Notes: generated by a model from the letters alone, not told the origin. DNA of 64,000 nt from Crocinitomicaceae bacterium (GCA_016709005.1 JADJEU010000002.1:434001-498000), one strand, 5' to 3'. Numbered from the stretch's first letter, positions 17,651 to 28,121 are shown. Translations and numbers: made by a program.

Positions 17651-19051
17651 TTATTTTGAAGATAAGTATTCAACCAACAATCTGACACCACAACCTGTTC
17701 CGCCTAAACCGCGATACGAATCTTTGGCACTGTTAAAAGACGGACCAGCGATATCAAGGTGAATGTAAGGATAATCTGTGAAGTGTTCCAGGAATTTACC
17801 CGCAGTGATCATTCCGGCAAAAGCACCACCCACATTTTTCATATCAGCGATAGTAGATTTCATTTCATCTTTATACTCATCCCAAAACGGGAATTGAAAA
17901 ATTCGATCATGCGTTGCAAAACCTGCTTTGCTCAACAAATCAAATTCTTTTTGAGGAGCGTTACCCATTGCTACTGTTGCGTGTGGACCAATTGCAACCG
18001 ACGCAGCACCAGTTAGTGTGGCGGCATCAATTACTAATTCTGGTTTGTATTTTTTTGCATAAGACAAGGCATCGGCAAGTATCATTCTTCCTTCAGCATC
18101 TGTATTTAGAACCTCGATGGTTGTACCGTCAAACATTTTAATTACATCACCAGGAGTATAGGCATTTCCGCCAGGACGGTTATCCGTTGCGGGAATCAAT
18201 CCAATAATATGTAGAGGCAAATCTAATTTAGCTGCCGCGATTACAGTTGCTGCCATTGCTGCAGCCCCTGCCATATCACACTTCATAGAATCCATTGATC
18301 CTTTAGTTGGTTTCAAACTCAAACCACCGGTATCATAAACAACTCCTTTACCAACTAAAACAATTGGCTTTTTATTTTTTGCTTTTTTCGATTTGTATTC
18401 TAAAATTGTAAATGTTGCAGGATCAACCGAACCTTTATTTACCGCTAACAAGCCACCCATTTTAAGCGACTCAATTTTTGTTTGTCCTAAAACTTCTGTC
18501 TTTACAGCTGTACCTTTTGCTTTCTTCTCAATCTCCACTGCTAATTGCTCAGCAGTTAAATAATTTACAGGTTCGTTCACTAATTCACGTGCCCACAGTG
18601 TTGCATCAACAATCGTTTCAATTTTTGATGCATTCACTTTTTTATCATCAAAAGAAACAGCCGTCAATTTTTGTTTCTTTGGCTTGGTGAAGTATTTTGA
18701 AAACTCATACGAACTCAAAGCAAATCCTTCAATGAAAAGTTCTTGCGCAAGCGTTGTTTCACCTGTAATGTGAATAGAAGAACAAAGTGCTTTAGTTGCT
18801 TCAAAAGTTTTGAATCCAAGATGTCTTACTTTTTCTTTGTTACCGTCTTTTTTCAGATCTTCAATCTTGCAGAAAATATTAACGTTTCCAAAGTTATTGA
18901 CCATTACAAAGTTGTCATCTTTCAAACCTTCTTTCAAGAAAGCAATTTGATCTTTTGACAATTTATACCCAGTTAGTTTATCGTTTTCATTCACCAGATA
19001 AACGGTGTTTTCAGAGATGGTTTTGGCTGAATATTTAGGGAATAGATACAT
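17651..19051 (-). CDS. pepA: Leucyl aminopeptidase (M17 family)
   Basis: A 466-residue cytosolic metallo-aminopeptidase. The catalytic C-terminal domain starts near residue 150 (TIVDATLWARELVNEP, the usual M17 domain entry). Metal and substrate ligands are visible in VGKGVVYDTGGLSLKP and MDSMKCDMAGAAAM. The signature NTDAEGRMILADAL lies at about 318-331. The N-terminal domain is shorter and diverged. It is followed after three bases by pdxA. Confidence 0.95.
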   Translation of the reverse strand: MYLFPKYSAKTISENTVYLVNENDKLTGYKLSKDQIAFLKEGLKDDNFVMVNNFGNVNIFCKIEDLKKDGNKEKVRHLGFKTFEATKALCSSIHITGETTLAQELFIEGFALSSYEFSKYFTKPKKQKLTAVSFDDKKVNASKIETIVDATLWARELVNEPVNYLTAEQLAVEIEKKAKGTAVKTEVLGQTKIESLKMGGLLAVNKGSVDPATFTILEYKSKKAKNKKPIVLVGKGVVYDTGGLSLKPTKGSMDSMKCDMAGAAAMAATVIAAAKLDLPLHIIGLIPATDNRPGGNAYTPGDVIKMFDGTTIEVLNTDAEGRMILADALSYAKKYKPELVIDAATLTGAASVAIGPHATVAMGNAPQKEFDLLSKAGFATHDRIFQFPFWDEYKDEMKSTIADMKNVGGAFAGMITAGKFLEHFTDYPYIHLDIAGPSFNSAKDSYRGLGGTGCGVRLLVEYLSSK

Positions 19052-19206
19052 GTTGTTGAATTTTGATGTAAAGGTATTGAATTTTTAATGTTGATGCTAA
19101 TTAAAGAATCTGGACTCGTTCATAAACCAAGTGCTGCTCAGAAACGTTATCATAAAAAGGACACGAAGCCAAATGATTTTCAGAAAGTCGGTAAGGTTTC
19201 GTAAAT

Positions 19207-21828
19207 TTGTTACAGGTGAGTTTATTAAAGAAGATAGTTTATACAGCAGTGATCTTACTGATTTCTGCACAGGCGTATGCTACCCATAATCGATCGGGTA
19301 CTATTCGTTACAGACATCTATTTGGTACAACCTATGAATTTACTGTTACCACATGTACTAAATCAAGCAGTGAAGCAGACCGGCCTGAGCTTGAAATCAA
19401 ATGGGGTGACGGATCACTGGATACCATTCCACGAATCAATATCGAAGCTATTCCGCCATACGACGTACAAATTAATACGTATGTAGGCACGCATGTTTAT
19501 ACTGGACCCTCGACCTATATAATTAGTGTTGAAGATCCCAACAGAAATTCAGGTGTCGTCAATATTAATAATTCAGTCGATAAAGTATTTTGTATTCAAA
19601 CTGAGCTTATCATTTCACCTTTCATTGGAACACCTAATAACTCTCTTGTGATTGAAGATTGTCCCTGTCCAGAGTTTGCGTGTTTGAACAGTATTTATTG
19701 CTACAACCTTTCTGCCTATGATCCTGATGGTGACAGCCTGAGTTATTCATTGGTTCCTTGCCGCGGAGAAGATTGTTTAGAGATGAGTATTCCTGCTATT
19801 TATAATTATCCGGATCTGGTTGGCGGCGGAGACATGTCGATTGATTCAGTGACTGGAACACTCTGCTGGAGCTTACCACAAGTGCCTGGTGAATATAATT
19901 TTGCAATTAAAATTTCAGAATGGCGCAGCGGATTTTATGTTGGATCTGTTGTTCAGGATATGCAGTTAACTGTTGTTGCTTGTGATAATAATCCTCCTGA
20001 TATTGTTGACCATCCAGATACCTGTGTTTATGCTGGTGATTCTTTAGCGATAGAATTTATTGCAACGGATCCTGATCCAGGCGACATTGTAACGATTTAT
20101 GGAACCGGCGCAGTTTTTCATCAATCCAATAATCCGGCAATTTTTGCAGAAGAATCAAGTGCAAATTCAGTGAGTGGATTTTTTCTTTGGGAACCAAATT
20201 GTGAAAACGCATCCAATGCTACTTACTCTATTATTGTTCACGCGGAAGACAATGATCCGGGAGTTCAACTTTCAGATTTAAGTACGTTCCGAATCAAAGT
20301 AAATATTCCTCCAATAACAAATTTAATTGTCACTCCAACTGGAAATACGATGACCTTAAATTGGGATCCGTCAAGTTGCAGCGGCATCACACAATACAAA
20401 ATCTACCGAAGTTTGGATAGCGCCATTACCTTAGACAATTGTTGCGAGGCTGGCACACCAGCCGCGATGGGCTATACACTCATTGGAACGTCCACAACAA
20501 ATTCTTTCATTGACAATGGTCCGCTCATTGTTGGAAATGATTATTGTTATCTCGTCACCGCAGTCAATTCGAGCGGAGTTGAAAGTTGTGTTTCTGCTCA
20601 AGATTGCGAACATCTGAATTTTGAAATTCCGGTAATGACTAATGTATCGGTATACGAAACAGCAAATGCAACCGGAAAAGATTCCATTTTATGGTCCTAT
20701 CCAAAAGAGCTAAATACAACTTTATATCCCGGTCCGTACCATTACCAACTATACAGATCAGATAACTATGGTGGCGGTTCCGAAACATTAGTTCTTACCA
20801 CCCCTCAAGAAATCTCGATTATCAATGACGATACAGTATTTTCAGATGTCATACTTAATACAGAAACAATTCCTTACACTTATCGCGTAGAATTGTACAG
20901 TGATAATTTGCTGATTGGAACTTCACTTGAAGCATCTTCAATTTTTATTACTCTGACTCCAAACGATAATCAAATTGGAATTAGCTGGGTTGAAGAAATT
21001 CCGTGGCTCAATTCGAGTTATGAAATATATCGTGAAACACCAACTGGCAGTGGTCTGTTTAACCTAATTGGAACAACCAATTCAATTGGCTATACTGACA
21101 CCGGTTTGATCAACGGAGCAACCTATTGTTACAAAATAAAAACAATTGGTGGTTATACTTCTTCTGGTATTATTAATCCAATCATCAACTGGTCACAAGA
21201 GGCCTGCGCAAGCCCTGTGGATTTAACTGCGCCTTGTCCACCAACTGCATTTATTAATGGTGATTGTGATTTGGAAGAGACATATATCAACTGGACCAAT
21301 CCAAACAATTCGTGTGCGGATGATGTGACGCGTTACAATTTGTACTTCTCCCCTTTCTCTGGTGATTCACTTGAATTGCTCACCAGTTTTTCATCCGATC
21401 AGGATACTTTTTATGTTCACAAAGACCGCGGCAGTATTGCTGGTTGTTACTACATCACGGCACTCGATTCTATTCAATACGATAACGAAAGTTTACCTTC
21501 TAATTTGGTTTGTATCGACAACTGTGAAGGCTATTATGAACTGCCAAATATTTTTACACCAGATGGCGATTTAGTGAACGATTTATATCATCCGCTTTTG
21601 CCAATTAAGTTTGTGGATAGCGTTGAATTTAAAGTTTACAACCGCTGGGGCGAGCTCGTTTTTGAAACTTCAGATCCGTATTTAAATTGGAATGGAACAG
21701 ATATGGAATCTGGAAAAAAATTAAATGACGGTGTTTACTTTTACACCATTGTTGTTTATGAAATTAAACTCGAAGGCCTTATTCCACGGTCGTGGCAGGG
21801 CGGTATTCAAATCATCAACTCACACTAA
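19207..21828 (+). CDS. Secreted FN3-containing protein with T9SS gliding-type C-terminal domain
   Basis: An 873-residue exported protein. No ATG lies in frame near the signal peptide (LLKKIVYTAVILLISAQAYA), so the start is TTG 19207 or GTG 19216; an AAGG at 19193-19196 favours TTG. Residues about 25-260 form a conserved Bacteroidota N-terminal region (AYDPDGDSLSYSLVPC, WSLPQVPGEYNFAIKI). Several fibronectin type III-like domains follow at about 380-780 (YKIYRSLDSA, YEIYRETPTGSGLFNLIGT). The C-terminus (ELPNIFTPDGDLVND, VYNRWGELVFETSD, DGVYFYTIVVYEIK) is a type-B T9SS sorting domain, so the product should be placed on the cell surface by PorP/SprF-type partners. Ligand unknown. Confidence 0.88.
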   Translation: MLQVSLLKKIVYTAVILLISAQAYATHNRSGTIRYRHLFGTTYEFTVTTCTKSSSEADRPELEIKWGDGSLDTIPRINIEAIPPYDVQINTYVGTHVYTGPSTYIISVEDPNRNSGVVNINNSVDKVFCIQTELIISPFIGTPNNSLVIEDCPCPEFACLNSIYCYNLSAYDPDGDSLSYSLVPCRGEDCLEMSIPAIYNYPDLVGGGDMSIDSVTGTLCWSLPQVPGEYNFAIKISEWRSGFYVGSVVQDMQLTVVACDNNPPDIVDHPDTCVYAGDSLAIEFIATDPDPGDIVTIYGTGAVFHQSNNPAIFAEESSANSVSGFFLWEPNCENASNATYSIIVHAEDNDPGVQLSDLSTFRIKVNIPPITNLIVTPTGNTMTLNWDPSSCSGITQYKIYRSLDSAITLDNCCEAGTPAAMGYTLIGTSTTNSFIDNGPLIVGNDYCYLVTAVNSSGVESCVSAQDCEHLNFEIPVMTNVSVYETANATGKDSILWSYPKELNTTLYPGPYHYQLYRSDNYGGGSETLVLTTPQEISIINDDTVFSDVILNTETIPYTYRVELYSDNLLIGTSLEASSIFITLTPNDNQIGISWVEEIPWLNSSYEIYRETPTGSGLFNLIGTTNSIGYTDTGLINGATYCYKIKTIGGYTSSGIINPIINWSQEACASPVDLTAPCPPTAFINGDCDLEETYINWTNPNNSCADDVTRYNLYFSPFSGDSLELLTSFSSDQDTFYVHKDRGSIAGCYYITALDSIQYDNESLPSNLVCIDNCEGYYELPNIFTPDGDLVNDLYHPLLPIKFVDSVEFKVYNRWGELVFETSDPYLNWNGTDMESGKKLNDGVYFYTIVVYEIKLEGLIPRSWQGGIQIINSH

Positions 21829-21831
21829 AAA

Positions 21832-22410
21832 ATGTTTACCGGAATTATAGAAGCACTTGCTCGTGTTGAAAAAATTGAGCGTGAAAACACCAATGTACAT
21901 TTTACATTTTCATGTCCGTTTACGCACGAATTAAAAATTGATCAAAGCGTCGCACACAACGGTTGCTGCTTGACCGTTGTTGCAATCAATGAATCAAATT
22001 ATACACTCACTGCCATTGATGAAACCTTAAAACGAACCAATCTGGGCTTATTAAAAGTGGGCGATGTTGTCAATGTGGAGCGCTGCACTCAAGTTGGTTC
22101 ACGATTGGATGGACACATTGTTCAAGGTCACGTAGATACTACAGGAACATGCACCGCTATTCATGATTTGGGTGGCAGTACTGAGTTTGTTTTTACCTAT
22201 GATTATGATGACGTAACGGTTTCTAAAGGATCCATTACCGTAAATGGAGTTTCACTTACAGTAGTTCAATCAGAAGATAAATTATTCTCAGTTCACATTA
22301 TTCCATATACCATTGAGCATACCAATTTTCACGGAATTAAAGTTGGCTCTGTTGTCAATTTAGAGTTTGATATTATTGGTAAATATGTGAAGCGTATTTT
22401 GGGGAAATAG
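21832..22410 (+). CDS. ribE: Riboflavin synthase, alpha subunit
   Basis: A 192-residue enzyme that dismutates two 6,7-dimethyl-8-ribityllumazine molecules to riboflavin. It starts with the invariant MFTGIIEALARVEKIE. Two homologous lumazine-binding repeats are visible: HNGCCLTVV at about 43-51 and GSITVNGVSLTVV at about 130-142, with GHIVQGHVDTTG between. The start lies three bases after the T9SS cargo gene; the coupling is probably incidental. Confidence 0.97.
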   Translation: MFTGIIEALARVEKIERENTNVHFTFSCPFTHELKIDQSVAHNGCCLTVVAINESNYTLTAIDETLKRTNLGLLKVGDVVNVERCTQVGSRLDGHIVQGHVDTTGTCTAIHDLGGSTEFVFTYDYDDVTVSKGSITVNGVSLTVVQSEDKLFSVHIIPYTIEHTNFHGIKVGSVVNLEFDIIGKYVKRILGK

Positions 22411-22420
22411 GGTTTATTTC

Positions 22421-22450
22421 TCACAGATTACGCAGATTTTCACAGATATT
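22421..22450. repeat. Short CACAGATT-type intergenic repeat
   Basis: Three spaced copies of a CAGATT/CACAGAT word (CACAGATTA, CGCAGATTTT, CACAGATATT) lie between the converging ends of ribE and the next gene. I have seen this kind of sequence as a scattered intergenic repeat in Bacteroidota; whether this genome has more copies cannot be judged here. Confidence 0.5.
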
Positions 22451-22456
22451 TTTTAG

Positions 22457-25084
22457 CTACGGCAGCTTGAAATATTTTGTTGTAGATGACACTATCTCAT
22501 TGGGGGTACCATATTCATTATAAATTGGTTCACCCGTTTCAGGATCCTCTTCGTATTGCGTATCAATAATTGCTTTTAGTTTTCCGTTTTCCAACTCAAA
22601 GCGATCCCATTCAGCATCCGTCACGGCTACCAGATCGTAGGTCATGAAGAAAAATTTATCTCCATCATTGAGTTGAACTTTTAAACCAAAACCAAGGTCT
22701 TCGATATATGCGAAATCGAAATAATCCATGTAGCTTTTAACGCGCAAATTTGAATCCAGAATAAAATAACGGGCATCAATTGTCTTCCCTTTTGGATCAG
22801 ATGGACCGTTGTAAGAATCAATTTCATACATGTAATAGCCACTGTTCGCAATAAACAAGTCATTTGGAATCTTTTCGATGCCAGCATAATATGGTGAGAT
22901 TTTCAGCCACGTTCCGTGTGTATTTTTTTTCCAGACACTTGAATTTTCTGATTCAAAAATTATCTTGTCCGTTATCATTTCAGCTTCACCAATAAACTCT
23001 TCTAACCGCCTTTTTTCAACGTAATCTGAATGATCATTGACAATCAGAGCATCTCCAATTATCTCTATACTACATGTTGTCCTGGTTTCATATTCATTAA
23101 GTGATTCTCCCTTGATAATTGTATTCTTTCCCTCTATCAACGTCAATTGATACATGTAGACCGGATCTCCATAAATATCAGGTTGCTCAAAAATAATCTT
23201 TCCTGATTTTTTGCTGACTGCTGCATTGCAAAAAGGAGAGGAAAAATAAATCGAATCTCCCGCGAGATAAAAATAAACTTCAAGTGTTTGATTGTAGTGC
23301 AGAAATTCAAACGTTTCATCTGTTACTTGATTCAGAAAATCATTACCAGGAGAATAAATACCCATTTGTTTATTGCCACTCATGTAGTAGGTTTTTGAAT
23401 TTTCGTTTTCATATTCCTTATGATGAAAAAATCCATTGGGCGCTTCAAAAACAGTGTCCGCTATTAATCCGTTATATGCATACCGATATAACATTGGATC
23501 ATTTTCAAAGGTGGTCTTGTCAATAAATCGCCAATTGCCGGATTCGTGCCCTTGAGAAATTGCATAACTGAAAAAAACTTTTGTCAAATCATTGTCTATC
23601 CTAACAGGATGTCGATAAATAAATCCGCTTTTTCCTCCCGAAATGGTTACGACCCCGGGACTAATTCTCCAGTCGCCAGCCTTCAAATCAAAGACACCAC
23701 TATGACCAAAATAATCTGCTTCAATTGGATATACAAAATAAGGAGAACCATCCCAATGGTAAGCAACTGAATCGTCTCCATTACTCGTTACAAAAGGAAA
23801 ATCTGCTAAAATTTCATCTCTGTAATTATGAATGATAAGCAGCGAATCATCCAAAATAGTAATGCCGAAATTTGGAAACGAAAGAGGTTTAGCTTGATCA
23901 GATCCCTTAAGTCTGAAAAAACCAGATGAATCTAGTTCAATGCTACTTATTGAATCTGTAGAAACCAGAAAATTATCTTCAAGCAACGCTGGATCACGAT
24001 CAAAGTATCCCAAGCTAGTTCTTGATGAATATAAATACTGAAGACTATCCTCATGATCACCATAAAAAATATGATGTAACTCCAGTTTCTGAGAACCATA
24101 ATCTTTGAGTGTGATCACTTTTTGAAACTCATTCGAAAAAGCGATAAAATCATAAATTGGAGGCAAGATATTCTGAAATACAAAATGAGGAATTTTTTTC
24201 TCGGCATCATCAAACAACTGAAATTTTGCAAAGCCATACTTGCCCTCAAATGGATAAATACAGTGTTTTCCATCTTCAGAATAAGTGATTGAAAATCCAA
24301 CAGCCAATACCTCTTCCATTTTTGATTGGTCAAGTTCGGTCACATCTTCATAATAAAAATCATATAAGGCGGTATCTTTTCTCAACGCGTAGATGTCATA
24401 CGTATAATTAAATTCTGGCAGCCCTGCCTGAATAACATCTTCATAAATTTGAGTTTCTTTCAAACAAAAGACAAATTGATTAACAGTATAACAATGCTTA
24501 TAGATTGGTTCAATTACATATTTCTTATGATTGAAATCGTAGATACCAGAAAGATTAAAGCCCGGAATATAAGTATCGATAGAAGTATTAATGTAGCCAG
24601 CCTGAAAATTTGTAATCAAAAAATAACTCATGTCTAACCTTTCAATCTTAACCAGTGTTTCCAATTTTTCTTGGTCTTGACTTTCAGCCGCAAAATCACC
24701 ATTGAGTTTATCAAAAACACGCCCATTCAAATTCACTAAACTACCTGAAGTCTCTTCTGAAAAACCAATATAACATGATGAATCAGAACCTTTAACAAAG
24801 AAATAGTCTGTTGAACTGATCCAATGCATTGAAATAGTTCTGTCTTTAGCAGAAAACTCTGCATAGGCATTCGTTTGCGGAAAATTAAAAAAGATATTCT
24901 TCGAAGGCTCGACACTAAACTCATTCTTTTGAAAATTATAAATCCCTGATGTTTTTCCTTTAATTACTAGTGCTGTAAGCGAATCATGTGAGTAGATCAA
25001 TTGATCATATTTCAATCCTTTTGGTGTTTGCGCAAGAATTGAAAGAGATAAGCCGAAAAAAACAACAAACAGAAAAAATTTCAT
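22457..25084 (-). CDS. Large secreted protein of unknown function (degenerate WG-like repeats)
   Basis: An 875-residue protein. ATG 25084 gives an immediate signal peptide (MKFFLFVVFFGLSLSILAQ); an in-frame upstream start at 25114 would bury it. The mature part is rich in aromatic and acidic residues and repeats a loose pattern such as GIYNFQKNEFSVEPSK, GIYDFNHKKYVIEPIY and GVFDLKAGDWRISPG. This recalls WG/KWG-type beta repeats, but I would not assign the family firmly. There is no T9SS C-terminal domain; it ends SSTTKYFKLP. Probably periplasmic or outer-membrane associated. Function unknown. Confidence 0.75.
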   Translation of the reverse strand: MKFFLFVVFFGLSLSILAQTPKGLKYDQLIYSHDSLTALVIKGKTSGIYNFQKNEFSVEPSKNIFFNFPQTNAYAEFSAKDRTISMHWISSTDYFFVKGSDSSCYIGFSEETSGSLVNLNGRVFDKLNGDFAAESQDQEKLETLVKIERLDMSYFLITNFQAGYINTSIDTYIPGFNLSGIYDFNHKKYVIEPIYKHCYTVNQFVFCLKETQIYEDVIQAGLPEFNYTYDIYALRKDTALYDFYYEDVTELDQSKMEEVLAVGFSITYSEDGKHCIYPFEGKYGFAKFQLFDDAEKKIPHFVFQNILPPIYDFIAFSNEFQKVITLKDYGSQKLELHHIFYGDHEDSLQYLYSSRTSLGYFDRDPALLEDNFLVSTDSISSIELDSSGFFRLKGSDQAKPLSFPNFGITILDDSLLIIHNYRDEILADFPFVTSNGDDSVAYHWDGSPYFVYPIEADYFGHSGVFDLKAGDWRISPGVVTISGGKSGFIYRHPVRIDNDLTKVFFSYAISQGHESGNWRFIDKTTFENDPMLYRYAYNGLIADTVFEAPNGFFHHKEYENENSKTYYMSGNKQMGIYSPGNDFLNQVTDETFEFLHYNQTLEVYFYLAGDSIYFSSPFCNAAVSKKSGKIIFEQPDIYGDPVYMYQLTLIEGKNTIIKGESLNEYETRTTCSIEIIGDALIVNDHSDYVEKRRLEEFIGEAEMITDKIIFESENSSVWKKNTHGTWLKISPYYAGIEKIPNDLFIANSGYYMYEIDSYNGPSDPKGKTIDARYFILDSNLRVKSYMDYFDFAYIEDLGFGLKVQLNDGDKFFFMTYDLVAVTDAEWDRFELENGKLKAIIDTQYEEDPETGEPIYNEYGTPNEIVSSTTKYFKLP

Positions 25085-25294
25085 AGGGCCAGATTTTGAA
25101 GTAAATATAATCATCTGATTCTGACTTAAAATAAGTTAAATCACGTAGTTCGGTTAAACCTGTAAAAAACGACTCCACGCGAACACTCAACCAGCCTCAT
25201 CGAATAATCACAAATAGCTTACAAAAAAAAGACTGTGAAAAACTTGGAGGCCTTTTGTGATTTGGCTTGGTACTTGTACTGTACATTTACAGGG

Positions 25295-27013
25295 ATGAAG
25301 CGTTTTGGGTTTATATATTTGGGATTTTGGCTTTTGACTTTTGGAATTTCATCCTTCGGTCAATTGGATACCGTGAAAGTGGGCTTAGACACTTACGTCA
25401 TTATTCCTGCAGGTACAAAAATAAACTACGATTCCCTTTTTGCAATCAATCCACAAGTTGAACTCAATCCGCAATTCTACATTGAACGCTACAAAGAAGG
25501 TGATTTGATGTACAAGATTACCGACAACAAAGGAAACGGATTTGATAGTTTGTATGGCACGCGCAACATGCGACCAGTGCTTCACGGTGTTGCTTATCGC
25601 GGTGGCGCAAATAATTATTATCACCTCACTGATAAACGGGACAATCAAAATCCATTGCCACTAGATGGTATGCACAATCTATGTCAAGAAGGATTTTCGG
25701 GTGGAATTTATCTTTATCGAAAAGGGATTGATGAATATCCAATGGCTGATACCTGCAGCTGCATTGATCAATCGTGGAATACGTTTAATTATCATCAACT
25801 AGATTATTTTGATTCAACCCATGTTTATGAGATGATGAAAATGACGTATCTCTCGGCAACAAATCCAGAAATTGGACCTATCTATTTACACTGCTGGAAT
25901 GGCTGGCATGCCTCTGGATATGTATCCGCCGTTATGCTCAAACAGTTTTGTGAATTCTCAAATTGGGATGCAGTGAATTATTGGGATTTAGGAACAGATG
26001 GTGCTAACACCAGTCCGCGTTACCAGGAACAACGTGAACGCATTAAAAACTTTGAGCCCTATCCAGAATTTATGATTTCAGATTCACTGCAAAAATGTTT
26101 GTGTCCTGAAATGCCAAAAAATATTGACAGCAGCCAGTTACATGTTGAAATTGAACATTTGGTTGTTGTGCCAGAAGCTATTCCTGTGGGGTTCCAGATT
26201 GTTTTATACAACGTAATTTTTGCGCCAGGCAGAACCACTTTTGCAGGTATTGAAAATAATCCAGACGTCGTTTATCTGATGCAAGCCTTGGATGTGGATC
26301 CAAATCTTGTAATTGAAATTGGCGGATATACGGATGCATCCGGAAGCTATTCTGAAAATGTTTCACTGTCCACGCAACGCGCAAAATTTATTTATGATTT
26401 TCTGATTACGAAAGGCTACGCTCCTGAACGAATTTCGTACAAGGGTTATGGACCTGCTAACCCAATTTACAGTAACAAATACAAATCCACACGTGAAGGA
26501 AATAGGCGCATTGAAGTTAAGATCATCAATAAAACACAGCACGCCGGCAATCAACTGGTAGATGAATCTGTTTATGAAAATAACGCCAATGTAGTGGACG
26601 CTGAAAAATTGAAAAAAATGTCTTTGTCTTATTTTTTCGCGAATCAGGGAAGTTCGGAATTAGGAAGTGTGTTTATTATTGACTCACTTAACTTTCCATC
26701 GAGTATGGCAACACTTCCAACAAGCGGAATTGGAAAAGAAAATCTAGACAAATTAGTGACCTATCTGAAAGAAAATAAATACGTCAAAATCACTATTAAC
26801 GGCTATACTGACGCATCCGGGATAGAAGAAAATAATATCGTTCTATCTGATCAGCGGGCCAAAGCTGTTTACGATTATCTGATTGCAAACGGAATTTCTG
26901 CAAGTCGCCTTTCATACAAAGGACATGGTTCACAAAATCCAATTGCACCAAATCGCTATAAATGGGGACGTGACATTAACCGTCGTATTGAAATTGAGTT
27001 TGTAGCAGATTGA
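25295..27013 (+). CDS. Exported phosphatase-like domain fused to two OmpA domains
   Basis: A 572-residue protein from ATG 25295, where a signal peptide begins (MKRFGFIYLGFWLLTFG, then SSFGQ); an upstream GTG at 25235 is less likely. Residues about 75-265 resemble a dual-specificity/tyrosine phosphatase fold (VAYRGGANNYYHL, then IYLHCWNGWHASGYVSAV). The catalytic-loop cysteine is present, but the arginine of CX5R is Ala, so it is probably inactive or altered. Two OmpA peptidoglycan-binding domains follow at about 300-415 (IGGYTDASGSYSENVSLS) and 455-572 (INGYTDASGIEENNIVLS). It should sit in the periplasm bound to the cell wall. Role unknown. Confidence 0.82.
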   Translation: MKRFGFIYLGFWLLTFGISSFGQLDTVKVGLDTYVIIPAGTKINYDSLFAINPQVELNPQFYIERYKEGDLMYKITDNKGNGFDSLYGTRNMRPVLHGVAYRGGANNYYHLTDKRDNQNPLPLDGMHNLCQEGFSGGIYLYRKGIDEYPMADTCSCIDQSWNTFNYHQLDYFDSTHVYEMMKMTYLSATNPEIGPIYLHCWNGWHASGYVSAVMLKQFCEFSNWDAVNYWDLGTDGANTSPRYQEQRERIKNFEPYPEFMISDSLQKCLCPEMPKNIDSSQLHVEIEHLVVVPEAIPVGFQIVLYNVIFAPGRTTFAGIENNPDVVYLMQALDVDPNLVIEIGGYTDASGSYSENVSLSTQRAKFIYDFLITKGYAPERISYKGYGPANPIYSNKYKSTREGNRRIEVKIINKTQHAGNQLVDESVYENNANVVDAEKLKKMSLSYFFANQGSSELGSVFIIDSLNFPSSMATLPTSGIGKENLDKLVTYLKENKYVKITINGYTDASGIEENNIVLSDQRAKAVYDYLIANGISASRLSYKGHGSQNPIAPNRYKWGRDINRRIEIEFVAD

Positions 27014-27049
27014 TTTTCTTTTTAATTTTAACTTCCTTGTAAAGTCAAC

Positions 27050-28114
27050 ATGAGCAACAATCAGGAAGTTTCATCCCTCTTAAGCTACCGAAGAATACTA
27101 CTTGTGTTGTTGATTTGTTTTGGCTTGTCAGCCTTTCTTTTTTACAACGAATTTTCAAAAAGCAAAATGGATTGGAGTCTGATTTCATTTACTCCAAACT
27201 CAATTCTCTTTCTTCTGCTTGCCCTCTTGATGATGGTGTTTCGCGATTTTGCCTACATGGTTCGCATTCGCATTTTATCTGATAAATTTTTAAGCTGGAA
27301 AAAATCATTCAATGTTATTCTGCTCTGGGAATTTGCATCAGCGGTAACCCCCGGTGTTGTGGGCGGATCAGCAGTTGCTATGTTTATCATGCAACGTGAA
27401 AATATGCCACTTGGAAAATCAACTGCACTTGTTATTATAACCGCAATTCTCGATAATTTTTTCTACTTGATTTTGTTGCCGATTTTATTTTTATTCATCT
27501 CGATTGATACACTTTTTCCAGCCGATTTGGAATCCATCCAGTCTGGTGGCATGCTGATTTTTTGGGCAGGATACGGAATTCTTGCATCGGCGAACTTGAT
27601 TCTGATTACAAGCATTTTCGTTTACCCAAAATTATTCGGAAAAATTGCGCTTTTGATTTATCGCCTACCCTTTTTGAAACATCGAAAAAGCAAAGCAGAA
27701 AAATTTTCCACTGACATTGAATTGGCCTCAAAAGAATTAAAAGGAAAACCGAATTTGTTTTGGTTGAAGTTATTTGCTGTGACATGCTGGTCATGGACTT
27801 CACGCTTTCTTGTCATCAATTTTGTATTGCTTGCCTTCCTTGAAATTGGTCTTCTCGATAACCTGATAATTTTAGCCAGACAATTGGTGATGTGGCTCGT
27901 TATGATCGTGACACCAACACCGGGCGGCAGCGGTATGGCCGAATATTTATTTGGCGAAATGTTGTCTGATTACATCAAAAATGGAACACTTGCATTAAGT
28001 CTGGCTTTCTTATGGAGATTGATTTCGTATTATCCGTATCTCATTATAGGTATGATTATTTTGCCAAGATGGATTGGTAAAAAGAAAATAATTGAAGCAG
28101 AACAAAAATTGTAA
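27050..28114 (+). CDS. YbhN/UPF0104-type flippase-like integral membrane protein
   Basis: A 354-residue protein with about eight membrane segments. It belongs to the family of lysyl-phosphatidylglycerol-synthase membrane domains (YbhN/AglD type), shown by FASAVTPGVVGGSAVAMF and the late motif TPTPGGSGMAEYLFGEM. Family members are thought to move lipids or glycolipids across membranes. No synthetase domain is attached. It starts 36 bases after the OmpA fusion and ends 7 bases before converging hemD. Confidence 0.85.
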   Translation: MSNNQEVSSLLSYRRILLVLLICFGLSAFLFYNEFSKSKMDWSLISFTPNSILFLLLALLMMVFRDFAYMVRIRILSDKFLSWKKSFNVILLWEFASAVTPGVVGGSAVAMFIMQRENMPLGKSTALVIITAILDNFFYLILLPILFLFISIDTLFPADLESIQSGGMLIFWAGYGILASANLILITSIFVYPKLFGKIALLIYRLPFLKHRKSKAEKFSTDIELASKELKGKPNLFWLKLFAVTCWSWTSRFLVINFVLLAFLEIGLLDNLIILARQLVMWLVMIVTPTPGGSGMAEYLFGEMLSDYIKNGTLALSLAFLWRLISYYPYLIIGMIILPRWIGKKKIIEAEQKL

Positions 28115-28121
28115 GTTGGGC

